A stretch of 64,000 bases of DNA, taken from assembly GCF_013624435.2 (NCBI RefSeq), contig NZ_CP061768.1, positions 4,058,001 to 4,122,000 of the forward strand, in the 5' to 3' direction. The position numbers were made by a program, and so were the translations under genes. Positions 1 to 8,478 of this stretch are shown piece by piece (positions within the stretch are counted from its first letter, which is position 1; each line of letters begins with the position of its first letter). The notes under the pieces are model-generated. The model ran no database searches, had not been told where the DNA came from, and worked only from the letters and a program-made list of their open reading frames with translations. The DNA comes from Nocardioides campestrisoli. GTDB taxonomy: Bacteria; Actinomycetota; Actinomycetes; Propionibacteriales; Nocardioidaceae.

Positions 1-192
1 GTCGGACAGGGCGTCCCCGCGGCCGGGCAGTACCTGGCGATCAACACGAACACGGCGCTGTTCAGCCTGCTCGGCACCACGTACGGCGGCGACGGCAGGA
101 CGACCTTCCGACTGCCCGACCTGCGGGCAGCAGCGCCCAACGGCACGAGCTACATGATCTGCACGGAGGGCATCTACCCCGCCCGCGACTGA
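1..192 (+). CDS. Phage tail collar domain protein, C-terminal fragment
   Basis: Open from the first base in frame 1 and ending at TGA 190-192, so only the last 63 residues are visible. The segment reading TTYGGDGRTTFRLPDLR is the typical core of the phage tail collar (microcystin-dependent protein, Mdp) domain, found in phage short tail fibres and in free-standing bacterial proteins. A short tail with one Cys follows (YMICTEG). No other phage gene is in view, so a free-standing secreted Mdp-like protein is as likely as a prophage remnant; the missing upstream sequence would decide. Confidence 0.75.
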   Translation, partial: VGQGVPAAGQYLAINTNTALFSLLGTTYGGDGRTTFRLPDLRAAAPNGTSYMICTEGIYPARD

Positions 193-297
193 TCGTCGCG
201 AACCGGCGCCGCCTCGTGAGCGCACCGGGCAGGAGCACGACGCCGCGCATCCCGCCTGAGCGGCCATGACCGGGCCGCACCTGGGTACGAGACACCC

Positions 298-822
298 ATG
301 ATGCGACGAGTGCTCTGGCAGGGACTGGTCTCCGGCGCGGTGGGGACCGTGGTGATGACGGCCGGCGAGAAGCTCGAGCAACGGCTCACCGGACGGCCGG
401 ACTCCTACGTCCCCGCTCGGGTGCTGGCCCGGCTCACCGGGCTCCCGGAGCAGCCGCGCGAGCAGTCGCGGGCGCTCAACCTCGCCATGCACTACGGCCA
501 GGGAGCCCTGGTCGGGGTGCTGCGGTCGCTGATGGCCCAGGTGGGCCTGCGCGGACCACTGGCCTCGGCGAAGTTCGCGGTGGTGCGGCTGACCAACGAC
601 CAGATCCTGGAGAACGCGACCGGGGTGGGTGCCCCGCCGCAGACCTGGCCGCGCCAGGAGCTCGTCGTCGACCTGCTGCACAAGAGCGTCTACGCCTTCG
701 TGACCGGGCTGGCCGCCGACGCCCTGGCGGCGAAGGACGGGCCCGGTCCCGGGCAGCGGCACGCGGCGCTGCGGGAGGGGCGGCACTCGGACGTCGGGCC
801 GCTCCCACGGCACCAGTCCTAA
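298..822 (+). CDS. Hypothetical membrane-associated protein
   Basis: A 174-residue protein. The N-terminus (LVSGAVGTVVMTAGEKLEQ) and a central stretch (MHYGQGALVGVLRSLMAQVG) are glycine/alanine-rich and weakly hydrophobic, resembling YagU/DUF1440-type small membrane proteins, but the match is by eye only. The start is one of two adjacent ATG codons (298 and 301). The C-terminus is hydrophilic and rich in Gly, Pro and His. It converges on recQ, and the two stops interlock: TAA at 820-822 overlaps the recQ stop on the other strand. Function unknown. Confidence 0.6.
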   Translation: MMRRVLWQGLVSGAVGTVVMTAGEKLEQRLTGRPDSYVPARVLARLTGLPEQPREQSRALNLAMHYGQGALVGVLRSLMAQVGLRGPLASAKFAVVRLTNDQILENATGVGAPPQTWPRQELVVDLLHKSVYAFVTGLAADALAAKDGPGPGQRHAALREGRHSDVGPLPRHQS

Positions 823-2444
823 GCCCGCTGAAGCAGCCCCTCGGCCTCCACGACCTCCAGCGACAGCGTCCGGTAGCCGACGTCCCCGAAGAGGATCGTC
901 AGCCGGTCCTCCTCGACGTCGGTGACGGTGCCGACCCCGAACTCGGCGTGCCGCACCTGCGACTGCACCCGGTACGGCGCGTCCGCGGCGACCTCGGCGG
1001 TCTCCTCCACCAGGCCGGCGCGGCAGTTGTCGCAGAGGCCGCAGGGGTCCTCCTGCTGCTCACCGAAGTAGCCCACCAGGAACGCCGCCCGGCAGCGGTC
1101 GGTCTCGGCGTACCCCCGCATCATCTCGACCCGGGAGTCCTCCAGCCGGCGCTGGGCCTCGGCCCGGTCGATCACCGCGGTGGCGGTGGCGTAGGGGCCC
1201 GCGGAGTCGTCGATCGCGCCGACCTCCCGGGCCAGCGTGATCAGGTTGAGGATCCGGCCGGTCTTCCGCGCACCGAACTCGCACGCCGCGGTCACCTCAC
1301 GCGGGTCGGTGCTGCCGGCCGCATCGATCGCGCGGAGCACCTTCTCCACGTCCTTGCGCCGCGGCACCGTCGCGGAGAAGAACTTGCCCAGCGACAGGTC
1401 CTCGGGCCGGTAGACGAGCGTGCCGCGCGCGGGCTCGCCGTCGCGGCCGGCCCGGCCCACCTCCTGGTAGTAGGTGTCCGGCGACTCCGGGGCGTCGGCG
1501 TGCACGACGTACCGGATGTCCGGCTTGTCGATGCCCATCCCGAACGCCGAGGTCGCGACCACCAGGTCGACCCGGTCCTCGGTGAACGCGGCGTGCGCCT
1601 CCTCGCGGGTCCGCTGCGGCAGCCCCGCGTGGTAGACCGCCGTACGCAGACCCAGCTCGGCCAGCTGCTCGGCGTACATCTCGGCGCCCTTGCGGGTGCG
1701 GGCGTAGACCAGCCCGGAGCCGTGGCCCTCGGTCGCGGCTGCGCGCTCCTGCACCAGGTCGAGGACCAGCCGGCGCTGGTGCTCCGGGTCGACCGCGCGC
1801 ACCACCTCGAGGGCGAGGTTGTCCCGGGCGAAGCCGGTGACCACAGTCAGCGGGTCGTGCATGCCCAGCCGCTCTGCGATGTCCTCGCGCACCGGGTGTG
1901 CCGCCGTCGCGGTCATCGCGACCACGCGTGGTCGCCGCGCACCGCCGAGCTCGTCGACCAGGTCGCCCAGCCGGAAGTAGTCGGGCCGGAAGTCGTGGCC
2001 CCACGCCGAGACGCAGTGCGCCTCGTCGACCGCGACCAGCACCGGGCGCAGCGCAGCGATCGCCGTACGGACCTCGGGGTTGGCCAGCTGCTCGGGCGCC
2101 AGGAAGAGGAAGCTCAGTTCCCCGGCCCCCGCCCGCTTGAGCACCTGCTCGCGCTCGGCCTGGGACTCCGCCGAGCTGATCCGCCCCGCCGCGTGCCCTG
2201 CCTCCTCGAGATGGGCGAGCTGGTCGGCCTGGAGCGCCAGCAGCGGCGAGACGACCAGCGTCAGGCCCTCGCTGAGCACGCCGGTCAGCTGGTAGGTCAG
2301 CGACTTGCCCGAGCCCGTCGGGGAGACCAGCAGGACGTCGCGGCCGCCCAGCAGGGCGCTCACCGCCTCGTCCTGACCGGGCAGCAACGAGGCGTAGCCG
2401 AAGTGCTCCCGAGCGGCTGCGCCCAGGTCGATCGAGGCGCTCAC
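819..2444 (-). CDS. recQ: ATP-dependent DNA helicase, RecQ family
   Basis: A superfamily 2 3'-5' DNA helicase of 541 residues, presumably acting in recombination and repair. Visible motifs: Walker A SPTGSGKS (about residues 41-48), DEAH (140-143) followed by CVSAWGHDFRPDY, helicase motif VI QEVGRAGRDGE, and the RecQ zinc site (Cys in DRCRAAF, then CGLCDNC). It is shorter than E. coli RecQ and shows no HRDC domain. Instead the C-terminus carries VRHAEFGVGTVTDVEEDRLTILF, cut here as VRHAEFGVGTV and RLTILF, which resembles the Tudor-like tail of UvrD/PcrA helicases. The GTG start overlaps the stop of the upstream MBL gene (GTGA), so the two are probably translationally coupled. Confidence 0.95.
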   Translation of the reverse strand: MSASIDLGAAAREHFGYASLLPGQDEAVSALLGGRDVLLVSPTGSGKSLTYQLTGVLSEGLTLVVSPLLALQADQLAHLEEAGHAAGRISSAESQAEREQVLKRAGAGELSFLFLAPEQLANPEVRTAIAALRPVLVAVDEAHCVSAWGHDFRPDYFRLGDLVDELGGARRPRVVAMTATAAHPVREDIAERLGMHDPLTVVTGFARDNLALEVVRAVDPEHQRRLVLDLVQERAAATEGHGSGLVYARTRKGAEMYAEQLAELGLRTAVYHAGLPQRTREEAHAAFTEDRVDLVVATSAFGMGIDKPDIRYVVHADAPESPDTYYQEVGRAGRDGEPARGTLVYRPEDLSLGKFFSATVPRRKDVEKVLRAIDAAGSTDPREVTAACEFGARKTGRILNLITLAREVGAIDDSAGPYATATAVIDRAEAQRRLEDSRVEMMRGYAETDRCRAAFLVGYFGEQQEDPCGLCDNCRAGLVEETAEVAADAPYRVQSQVRHAEFGVGTVTDVEEDRLTILFGDVGYRTLSLEVVEAEGLLQRA

Positions 2445-3229
2445 AGCAGCACGGTCTCCCCGCGCTGGACCGTCTGCACCCGGTCGCCGAAGCCGGCCTC
2501 CCGGGCCCGCCGGGTGAAGGCTGAGAGCGGCGAGCGGAAGACCCCGTAGTCGTCGTAGTGCACCGGGACGGCCTTGGTGGGCTGCACGCGGCGCAGGAAG
2601 TCCACGCCCTGCACGTCGTCCATGGTCACGGTGTGGAGGAGCACGCGGGTGCCGCCCAGGTGGACGACGGCCACGTCGATCTCCGGGTGCCGCCGCGCGA
2701 TCTCGTCGAGGTGGTCGCCGGTCAGCGTGTCGCCGCTCAGGTAGACCCGACGGGCCACCGCGCCCCCGACCCGGTGGGTGAGCAGGCTGCCCATCACCGG
2801 CGGCAGCAGCGCCCCCATCACCCCGCGGGCGTGGATGCCGGGCAGCGACTCGACGCTCAGCGTCTCCGGGCCTGCCTCGCCGGTCTTGGTCAGGGTCTCG
2901 GACTCCCAGGTCTCCAGGCCGTGGGCGTCGAAGTCCCAGGTACGCAGCTTGGCCGCCGCCTTCGTCGTGGTGATCACCGGCTGCTCCCGGACCAGCTCGC
3001 GCCGGGCGATCCGGTCGAAGTGGTCGCCGTGCAAGTGCGAGAGCACGATCGCGTCCAACGGTGGGAGGTCACCCGGCTGCATCGACGGCTCGGTCAGTCG
3101 CTTCGACCAGAGCCCCTTGCCGAGGTAGGCCCGCTGCCCGCGGTGCAGGAAGTTCGGGTCGGTCAGCACCGTGAAGGAACCCAGCCGGAGCAGGGTCGTC
3201 GCGGTCCCGACGAAGGTGAGGTTGTCCAC
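2441..3229 (-). CDS. MBL-fold metallo-hydrolase
   Basis: A metallo-beta-lactamase-fold hydrolase of about 262 residues. The metal motif HxHxDH appears as SHLHGDHFD, with a second metal region at SGDTLTGDH and a terminal PVHYDD. Substrate unknown. The frame is open up to a TTG at 3301, but the family normally begins just before the first beta strand (here DNLTFVGTATTLLRLG), so I chose GTG 3227-3229. With this start, the perfect palindrome at 3256-3279 lies in the leader, not the coding region. No clear ribosome binding site supports any candidate start. It is the first gene of a two-gene unit with recQ (4-nt overlap). Confidence 0.85.
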   Translation of the reverse strand: MDNLTFVGTATTLLRLGSFTVLTDPNFLHRGQRAYLGKGLWSKRLTEPSMQPGDLPPLDAIVLSHLHGDHFDRIARRELVREQPVITTTKAAAKLRTWDFDAHGLETWESETLTKTGEAGPETLSVESLPGIHARGVMGALLPPVMGSLLTHRVGGAVARRVYLSGDTLTGDHLDEIARRHPEIDVAVVHLGGTRVLLHTVTMDDVQGVDFLRRVQPTKAVPVHYDDYGVFRSPLSAFTRRAREAGFGDRVQTVQRGETVLL

Positions 3230-3255
3230 GATTCGGAGGTACCCGGGGGGTGGCG

Positions 3256-3279
3256 GTTTCACCGGGGCCCCGGTGAAAC
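3256..3279. promoter_or_regulatory. Perfect 24-bp palindrome upstream of the MBL gene
   Basis: The half-site GTTTCACCGGGG is followed directly by its exact reverse complement, with no spacer. It lies 27 bases upstream of the GTG chosen for the MBL hydrolase and inside the longer TTG-started frame, where it would encode FTGAPVK. Candidate operator or RNA hairpin. It is the only copy I noticed in the window. Confidence 0.5.
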
Positions 3280-3285
3280 TCGCAC

Positions 3286-3322
3286 TTCCTGACCGTGGCA
3301 ACCGTCAGGAACTGGCAGTTCC
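3286..3322. terminator. Two overlapping alternative hairpins between the P450 and MBL genes
   Basis: TTCCTGAC (3286-3293) pairs with GTCAGGAA (3304-3311). GGAACT (3308-3313) pairs with AGTTCC (3317-3322) around the triloop GGC. The stems share GGAA, so only one can form at a time. On the minus strand they lie just after the P450 stop (3339) and before the MBL leader. A terminator or an attenuator-like switch is possible, but no U-run is seen. Confidence 0.35.
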
Positions 3323-3338
3323 CCCCGGGGAGTCGCCG

Positions 3339-4724
3339 TCAGGCCAGGACGACGGGCAGCCGGTGGTAGCCGCGCAGGATCCGGGTGGGACGACGTACGG
3401 CGCCGGGCGCGAGCTGCAGGTCGGGGAACCGGTCGAAGAGCGCCCGCAGCCCGACCTCCCCCTCCATCCGGGCCAGCGAGGCGCCCAGGCAGTGGTGCCG
3501 GCCGGCGGAGAACGAGAGGTGCTCGCGGGCGTTGGCACGTTTCACGTCGAACCGAGTCGGGTCGGCAAAGACCTCCGGGTCCCGGTTGGCCCCGCCGAGC
3601 ACGGTGGCGACCAGCATCCCGGGGCTGACCGACACGCCCGCCACGGTCGTCTCCTCGCGGCAGGTGCGCGCGGTGAGCAGCACCGGCGGATCCACCCGCA
3701 GTGCCTCCTCCACCGCGTTGCCCCACCACGACGGGTCCTCGCGCAGGACCGCGAGCTGCTCGGGGTTCTCCCGCAGCAACACCACCGCGTTGCCGAGCAG
3801 GTTGACCGTGGTCTCGAAGCCGGCGGCCAGCACCAGCCCGGCGGTCGCCTTCAGCTCCTGCTCGCTCAGCCCCACGCCGTCGTCCTGGGCGCGCACCAGC
3901 TGGCTCATCAGGTCGTCGCCGGGCCGGCTCCGCAGCAGGCGCAGGTGGTCGCTCAGCCAGGTGTCGAAGGCGGCCAGCGCCGTGTCGACCTGCCGGTACT
4001 CCGACCAGGGCAGGCCCATGTCCAGGCTCGCGGCCGCGGCGGTGCCCATCTCCAGCACCTTGCTGTGCTGGTCCTCCGGCACCCCGAGCACCTCGCAGAT
4101 CACCGCCACCGGCAGCGGGGCGCAGTAGTGCTCGACCAGGTCCACCGGGCCGTCGCCCGCCCGCGCGGCCAGGTCGTCGAGCAGGCCCGCGGCGATCTCC
4201 TCGGTCCGGTCCCGGAGCCGCTCGACCGCCCGCGCGGTGAAGACCCGGGTGACCAGCTTGCGGTAGCGGACGTGGTCCGGCGGCTCGGTGACCAGCAAGG
4301 ACGGCGGATGCATGGGATGGAGGGTGTCGGGCGCCGCCCAGTCGCGGAGCCGGACCAGCCAAGGCTGCGCCGGGCCTGGTACGCCGGCGGCGAAGGCGGG
4401 GCTGCTGAGCACCTCGCGGACCACCGCGTGCCGGGCGGTGACCCGGCCGAACGCCGTGCGCGGCAGCGGTCCTCGGGCGCGGATGTCCTCGATCACCTGC
4501 CACGCGGGGGCCGGGTCCGGCTGGTTGGTGGCGACCACCAGCCGGCCCTGCAGGTCGCCGCGGCGCGCCGAGGTACGCAGCGCGAACCGGGGCAGCCCCT
4601 CGGAGACACCCCAGTGGATCGCCCGGGTCGGGCGCAGCCCGGCGGGGATCCGGCGAGTCAGGGCGGAGACGGCCTGGACGGGCCCGGAGCGAGCGGGCGA
4701 GGGCTTCGCGGCAGTGGACGACAC
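3339..4724 (-). CDS. Cytochrome P450
   Basis: A soluble bacterial-type P450 monooxygenase of 461 residues. The heme-binding loop is FSAGRHHCLG, with the ligand Cys near residue 412; the I-helix oxygen-activation motif is AAGFETT; the ExxR motif is in EEALRVDPP. It needs a ferredoxin/reductase pair, and none is encoded nearby. Substrate unknown. It stands alone: 18 bases separate its ATG end from the downstream ABC permease gene on the same strand, and the hairpins at 3286-3322 follow its stop. The first 30 or so residues are Ser/Pro/Ala-rich and low in complexity. Confidence 0.95.
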   Translation of the reverse strand: MSSTAAKPSPARSGPVQAVSALTRRIPAGLRPTRAIHWGVSEGLPRFALRTSARRGDLQGRLVVATNQPDPAPAWQVIEDIRARGPLPRTAFGRVTARHAVVREVLSSPAFAAGVPGPAQPWLVRLRDWAAPDTLHPMHPPSLLVTEPPDHVRYRKLVTRVFTARAVERLRDRTEEIAAGLLDDLAARAGDGPVDLVEHYCAPLPVAVICEVLGVPEDQHSKVLEMGTAAAASLDMGLPWSEYRQVDTALAAFDTWLSDHLRLLRSRPGDDLMSQLVRAQDDGVGLSEQELKATAGLVLAAGFETTVNLLGNAVVLLRENPEQLAVLREDPSWWGNAVEEALRVDPPVLLTARTCREETTVAGVSVSPGMLVATVLGGANRDPEVFADPTRFDVKRANAREHLSFSAGRHHCLGASLARMEGEVGLRALFDRFPDLQLAPGAVRRPTRILRGYHRLPVVLA

Positions 4725-4743
4725 GCCAGCCAGTGTGGCCCGC

Positions 4744-6249
4744 TCAGCGCTCCTTGACCACCTGTCGTCCCAACGCGGCCAGCGCCGTCACCACGACGTA
4801 CGGCTCGCCGACGAGCACCAGCGCCAGTCCGAGCAGCAGCGCCAGGTCCGGCCCGTGCAGCACCGAGAAGATCAGCCCGGTGGGCAGCGCCCCCGCGGGC
4901 GTGCTGATCACCGCGCCCAGCTCGACCGGCGGCGGGTCGGCGGCGCGCATCGTCGCGGCCAGTCCGGCGACCGCCAGGTGCACCCCGCCCCACCAGGGAC
5001 CGTCGACCAGCAGCACCGCCGGCACGGCGACCAGCGCGCACGCCAGCGTCGGCGCGGCGGTGAGCGCCAGCGTCACCGTCCAGGGGGCGGCGCGCACCGA
5101 GCGGCGCAGCCCGCGCGACCCGAGCCAGGTGCGCAGGCCCGCCCCGGCCTGCCGACCCGCCCAGGCGACGACGGCGGTCGCGGCGAGGATGGCGGCGCCG
5201 TACCCGAACCCCTCGCCCGCCACCAGCACGAACGGCACGGCCAGGAAGGTGACAGCGACCGCGCGCCAGCGCCGGCGCACCTGCCGGGCGTCGGCGACCA
5301 GGAACGCGAGCCCGCCACGGCCGCGCAACGGACGGGACGGGTGCCGGCCGCGGCGCTGGTCGGCGCGGCGGCGCTGGAGCCCGGTGAGCGGGGAGGCGTC
5401 GAGCATCAGGGCGGAGTCCGCGACCGCGTCGACCACCTCCCGGCCCCGGGCCAGCTGGGCGTCAGAGAGCTCGGCGAGGCGGCCGGCAGTGCGCAGGGTG
5501 AGGGCGAGACCGGCGACCAGCACCAGCGCGAGCACGCCCGCGGCCACCCAGGCGGCGGCGACCACTCCGTCGGCCGTGAGCGCCGGGGACTCCGGCAGCC
5601 CGGCCCCGCCGAGCAGCACCCAGCTGAGCAGGGCGAGACCGACCCCGCCGAGCAGACCGGCCGGGAGGGTGCCCGGCGCCCGGCCCCACGGCCGCGCCGT
5701 CTGGGCGGGCAGCAGCGCGAGCGGGACCAGGGCACCGACGACGGCGCCGAGGGCGGCCCCGGCGGCGAGCGGGGCGGGCTCGAGACCACCGCCCTGCGCG
5801 GCCATCGCCGCCAGCAGCCCGACGACCACCCCGCCGAACGCCCCGCCGGTGACCGCCGCGCCGAACGGGCCCCGGAGCAGCACCGCCCGGTCCGCGGTCG
5901 TGGTGAGCAGCCAGCGGGCGGTGGCCCGCTCCGCGGAGACCGGACCCGCCGCCCCGAGGGCGAGCAGCAGCGCGCCGAGGCCCAGGCAGACGACTGCGAG
6001 GGCGGCGTACGCCGGGTGGTCCTGCACCGCGCACGCGCCGGCGCTGCACGTGCGTCCGGTGAAGGTCTCCCGGGCGAAGGAGAGGATCCACACGGTGATC
6101 AGCGCGGTGCTGAAGATCCAGACGTAGAGGTCGGCGAACCTCTCGCCGGCCTCCGAGGCTCGGGAGCGGGCGACCGCGAGGGCGCGCGCCGCCTCGCGGG
6201 CGGCGACGTCGTCGCCGCCCCGGTCCCGGGTGGCGTCGAGGGAGGTCAT
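4744..6249 (-). CDS. ABC exporter membrane subunit, DUF6297-like
   Basis: A polytopic membrane protein of 501 residues with many hydrophobic segments (e.g. YVWIFSTALITVWILSF, ALAVVCLGLGALLLALG). It has no ATP-binding motif and is encoded directly behind an ABC ATPase, so it is probably the permease half of an exporter. The frame remains open upstream to 6354, but ATG 6247-6249 overlaps the ATPase stop as ATGA, the usual coupled arrangement, and starts a hydrophilic leader. The family name is from general resemblance to actinobacterial DUF6297 proteins. The exported substrate is unknown. Confidence 0.85.
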   Translation of the reverse strand: MTSLDATRDRGGDDVAAREAARALAVARSRASEAGERFADLYVWIFSTALITVWILSFARETFTGRTCSAGACAVQDHPAYAALAVVCLGLGALLLALGAAGPVSAERATARWLLTTTADRAVLLRGPFGAAVTGGAFGGVVVGLLAAMAAQGGGLEPAPLAAGAALGAVVGALVPLALLPAQTARPWGRAPGTLPAGLLGGVGLALLSWVLLGGAGLPESPALTADGVVAAAWVAAGVLALVLVAGLALTLRTAGRLAELSDAQLARGREVVDAVADSALMLDASPLTGLQRRRADQRRGRHPSRPLRGRGGLAFLVADARQVRRRWRAVAVTFLAVPFVLVAGEGFGYGAAILAATAVVAWAGRQAGAGLRTWLGSRGLRRSVRAAPWTVTLALTAAPTLACALVAVPAVLLVDGPWWGGVHLAVAGLAATMRAADPPPVELGAVISTPAGALPTGLIFSVLHGPDLALLLGLALVLVGEPYVVVTALAALGRQVVKER

Positions 6250-6866
6250 CCGCCGCTGACCACGACGACCCGGGCGCCGGAGGCCGCCACCAGGTCCTCG
6301 GAGTGGCACGCCATCAGCACCGAGCGACCCTCGGCCGCCTGCAGGCCCAACCACTCACCCAGCCACGCGCGGCCGGCGGTGTCGAGCCGCTGCTCCGGCT
6401 CGTCGACCAGCAGCAGCCGCCACGGCCGGACCAGCGCGACGGCCAGGGAGAGCCGCTGCTTCTGTCCGGAGCTGAGCGTGCCGGGCACCTGGTCGGCCAC
6501 CCCGGTCAGCCCGACGTCGACCAGCGCGGCGCGCGCGACCTCCGTGGGGTCGACCACGCTGTCGGCGCGGGCGAGCAGGTCGAGGTGCTCGAGCACGGTG
6601 AGGTCGGGGAACCAGGCGCTGTCGTCGAGCAGTGCCAGCACGTCGCCGCGGACGTCGGCCTCGCGAGTGTCGAGCGGCCGGTCGTCGAGCAGCACCTCGC
6701 CGTCCTCCGGCTCCTCGATCCCGACGAGGCAACGCATGAGGGTGGTCTTGCCGGCCCCGTTGGGGCCCACGAGCGCGACCACCTCACCCTCGGCGACGTC
6801 GAGGTCGACGCCCTCGAGCACGCGTCGTCCGCCGAACTCCTTGGTCAGCCCCCGCACCGTCAGCAC
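6246..6866 (-). CDS. ABC transporter ATP-binding protein
   Basis: A complete small ABC ATPase of 206 residues. Walker A is GPNGAGKTT (about residues 34-42), the Q-loop region follows, the signature is LSSGQKQR, Walker B is LLLVDEP, and the switch His lies in MACHSED. It pairs with the membrane protein encoded next (4-nt overlap) to form an exporter. The two genes form a unit with no visible regulator; the 213-base gap upstream separates them from the divergent HNH gene. Confidence 0.93.
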   Translation of the reverse strand: MLTVRGLTKEFGGRRVLEGVDLDVAEGEVVALVGPNGAGKTTLMRCLVGIEEPEDGEVLLDDRPLDTREADVRGDVLALLDDSAWFPDLTVLEHLDLLARADSVVDPTEVARAALVDVGLTGVADQVPGTLSSGQKQRLSLAVALVRPWRLLLVDEPEQRLDTAGRAWLGEWLGLQAAEGRSVLMACHSEDLVAASGARVVVVSGG

Positions 6867-6953
6867 GCGCAGAGCCTAGGGCAGGGAACGGGCGTGCGGG
6901 CACGGGGTCCCGACGCTGTGGATGGGCGGCAGTCGCGACCCATCGGACTTTTT

Positions 6954-6969
6954 TCGAACATACGTCCAC
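6954..6969 (+). promoter_or_regulatory. Possible degenerate SOS (LexA) box upstream of the first HNH gene
   Basis: TCGAAC at 6954-6959, four bases, then GTCCAC. The first half equals the actinobacterial LexA half-site (consensus TCGAAC-N4-GTTCGA); the second half matches at only 3 of 6 positions. LexA control of 13E12-type genes is known in mycobacteria. The second HNH gene has a comparable half-site at 17361. Confidence 0.25.
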
Positions 6970-7079
6970 GGTTCGAGACCAGGCCGGTCATGTGGTGCCG
7001 TTCTGTCGGTGGCGGCCGATTGACTCATCTGTGTCGGAGCATCGGGCTCCGGTACGGCGTCGGGGACGGGGGTCCTGGG

Positions 7080-8405
7080 ATGTGGCAGCAGGCTGGCAGC
7101 GAGCACCCGATCACGCAGGCGGTGGCGCTGATCTCCGGGGCGCTCGACCTGGCGAAGGACGCCGACCCGGACTACCTCTCCGAGCGGGCCCAGCGTGAGG
7201 CCATGCTCGAGCTGTCCCGCCTCGGCGACCGGATGGAGTCGCTCCGGATGCGGGTGATCCGGGCCGCCGGCGTGCCGGCGGGCGCGACCGAGGCCGACGG
7301 CGCGCGGTCGGCCGCCGAGTGGCTGGCCAGCCGGACCCGCTCCGGGTTCGGTCCTGCCAGGGCCGCGGAGCGGTTGGCCGGTGCCGTGGCCGAGCGGTGG
7401 CTGCGGGTCGGGGCGGGTCTGGCCGACGGCTCGGTCAACCTGGCTCAGGCACGGGTGATCGTGAGGGCCCTGGACGCGCTGGTTATCGACCCCCTGCCTG
7501 GCGAGGAGGTGCCGACCGAGGTGCTGGACCGGGCCGAGGCGCGGCTGGTCGCGGACGCGGCCACCTTCGGTCCGGCGCAGCTGGCCGCCCTGGGCGCGAA
7601 GATCCTCCAGGTCGTCGCCCCGGAGACGTACGACGAGCACGAGCGCAAGCTGCTCGAACGGGCCGAGCGGCGGGCGCACGCGGCGACCCGGCTGACCCTG
7701 CAGCGCCGCGGCGACGGCTCGACGGAGGTGAAGGGCCGGATCCCGGACCACGTGGCCGCGAGGTTCCGGACGTTCCTCGACTCCTGGACCTCACCGAAGC
7801 AGGACGATGGCAAGGCGACGGGTGCCGCCACCGGGCTGGGAGCATTCGGGCACCGGGACCCGTCGACGGGCGAGCGGCTCCCGCAGGACCGGCTGCACGG
7901 CCTGGCCTTCTGCGCCTTCCTCGAGGCCGCCGACCCGGCGCGGATGCCGGTGCACGGCGGCTCCGCCACCCGGGTGCTGGTGACGATCGGGCTGGAGGCC
8001 CTGCGCACCGGCCTGGGCACCGGCTCGATCCTCAGCAACGGGGACGACGTGACCACCATCTCCACCGCCGCGGCGAGGCGGATGGCCTGCCAGGCCCAGA
8101 TCGTCCCCGCCGTGCTGGGCTCCGACTCGGTGCCGCTGGACCTGGGTCGAGCAACGCGGTTCTTCACCGTGCAGCAACGGGACGCCAAGACCCTGACCCA
8201 GCACACCTGCGGGGCCGAGGGCTGCTCGATCCCGTCCACCTGGTGCGAGGCTCACCACGCCCGCGATCCCTGGGCCGCCGGCGGCGGCTCGGACCTGGCC
8301 GACCTGGAGTTCCTCTGCTCCTGGCACCACCACCGGGCCCACGATCCCGGCTACACCACCACCCGGATGCCGGACGGCGACGTCCGGTTCCGCAGGCGGC
8401 GGTGA
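7080..8405 (+). CDS. HNH endonuclease, DUF222 (13E12 repeat) family
   Basis: A 441-residue protein of the DUF222/13E12 family. The N-terminal helical DUF222 part (VALISGALDLAKDADPD onward) is followed by a C-terminal HNH nuclease with CGAEGCSIPSTWCEAHH and WHHHRAHDPGY. These proteins are multicopy in Nocardioidaceae and Mycobacteriaceae; some are DNA-damage induced, and the biological role is unsettled. The frame is open much further upstream (to 6303, across the antisense ABC gene). I chose ATG 7080 because the DUF222 similarity begins just after it and a G-rich stretch precedes it. A close paralogue lies at 17420-18748 in the same orientation. Confidence 0.9.
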   Translation: MWQQAGSEHPITQAVALISGALDLAKDADPDYLSERAQREAMLELSRLGDRMESLRMRVIRAAGVPAGATEADGARSAAEWLASRTRSGFGPARAAERLAGAVAERWLRVGAGLADGSVNLAQARVIVRALDALVIDPLPGEEVPTEVLDRAEARLVADAATFGPAQLAALGAKILQVVAPETYDEHERKLLERAERRAHAATRLTLQRRGDGSTEVKGRIPDHVAARFRTFLDSWTSPKQDDGKATGAATGLGAFGHRDPSTGERLPQDRLHGLAFCAFLEAADPARMPVHGGSATRVLVTIGLEALRTGLGTGSILSNGDDVTTISTAAARRMACQAQIVPAVLGSDSVPLDLGRATRFFTVQQRDAKTLTQHTCGAEGCSIPSTWCEAHHARDPWAAGGGSDLADLEFLCSWHHHRAHDPGYTTTRMPDGDVRFRRRR

Positions 8406-8478
8406 GGGAGGGTGCGGCGCCCGACGACCGACACACCCTCGCTGCCCCAGCCGGTGCTGCGTGGCATGCTCGCGCCCC

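Noticed and set aside
1..192. Prophage at the left edge
   Set aside because: Only the tail-collar fragment is seen. The following genes are ordinary chromosomal genes, and no integrase or attachment site is visible.
948..2549. 533-codon plus-strand frame opposite recQ
   Set aside because: Composition is His/Arg/Gly/Val-rich without any motif; recQ on the other strand has all helicase motifs.
3339..4724. Secondary metabolite cluster around the P450
   Set aside because: Neighbours are an ABC exporter, an MBL hydrolase and a helicase, with no biosynthetic core enzyme or redox partner.
4288..6879. 863-codon plus-strand frame opposite the P450 and ABC genes
   Set aside because: Shadow frame in high-GC DNA; the opposite strand carries three convincing genes.
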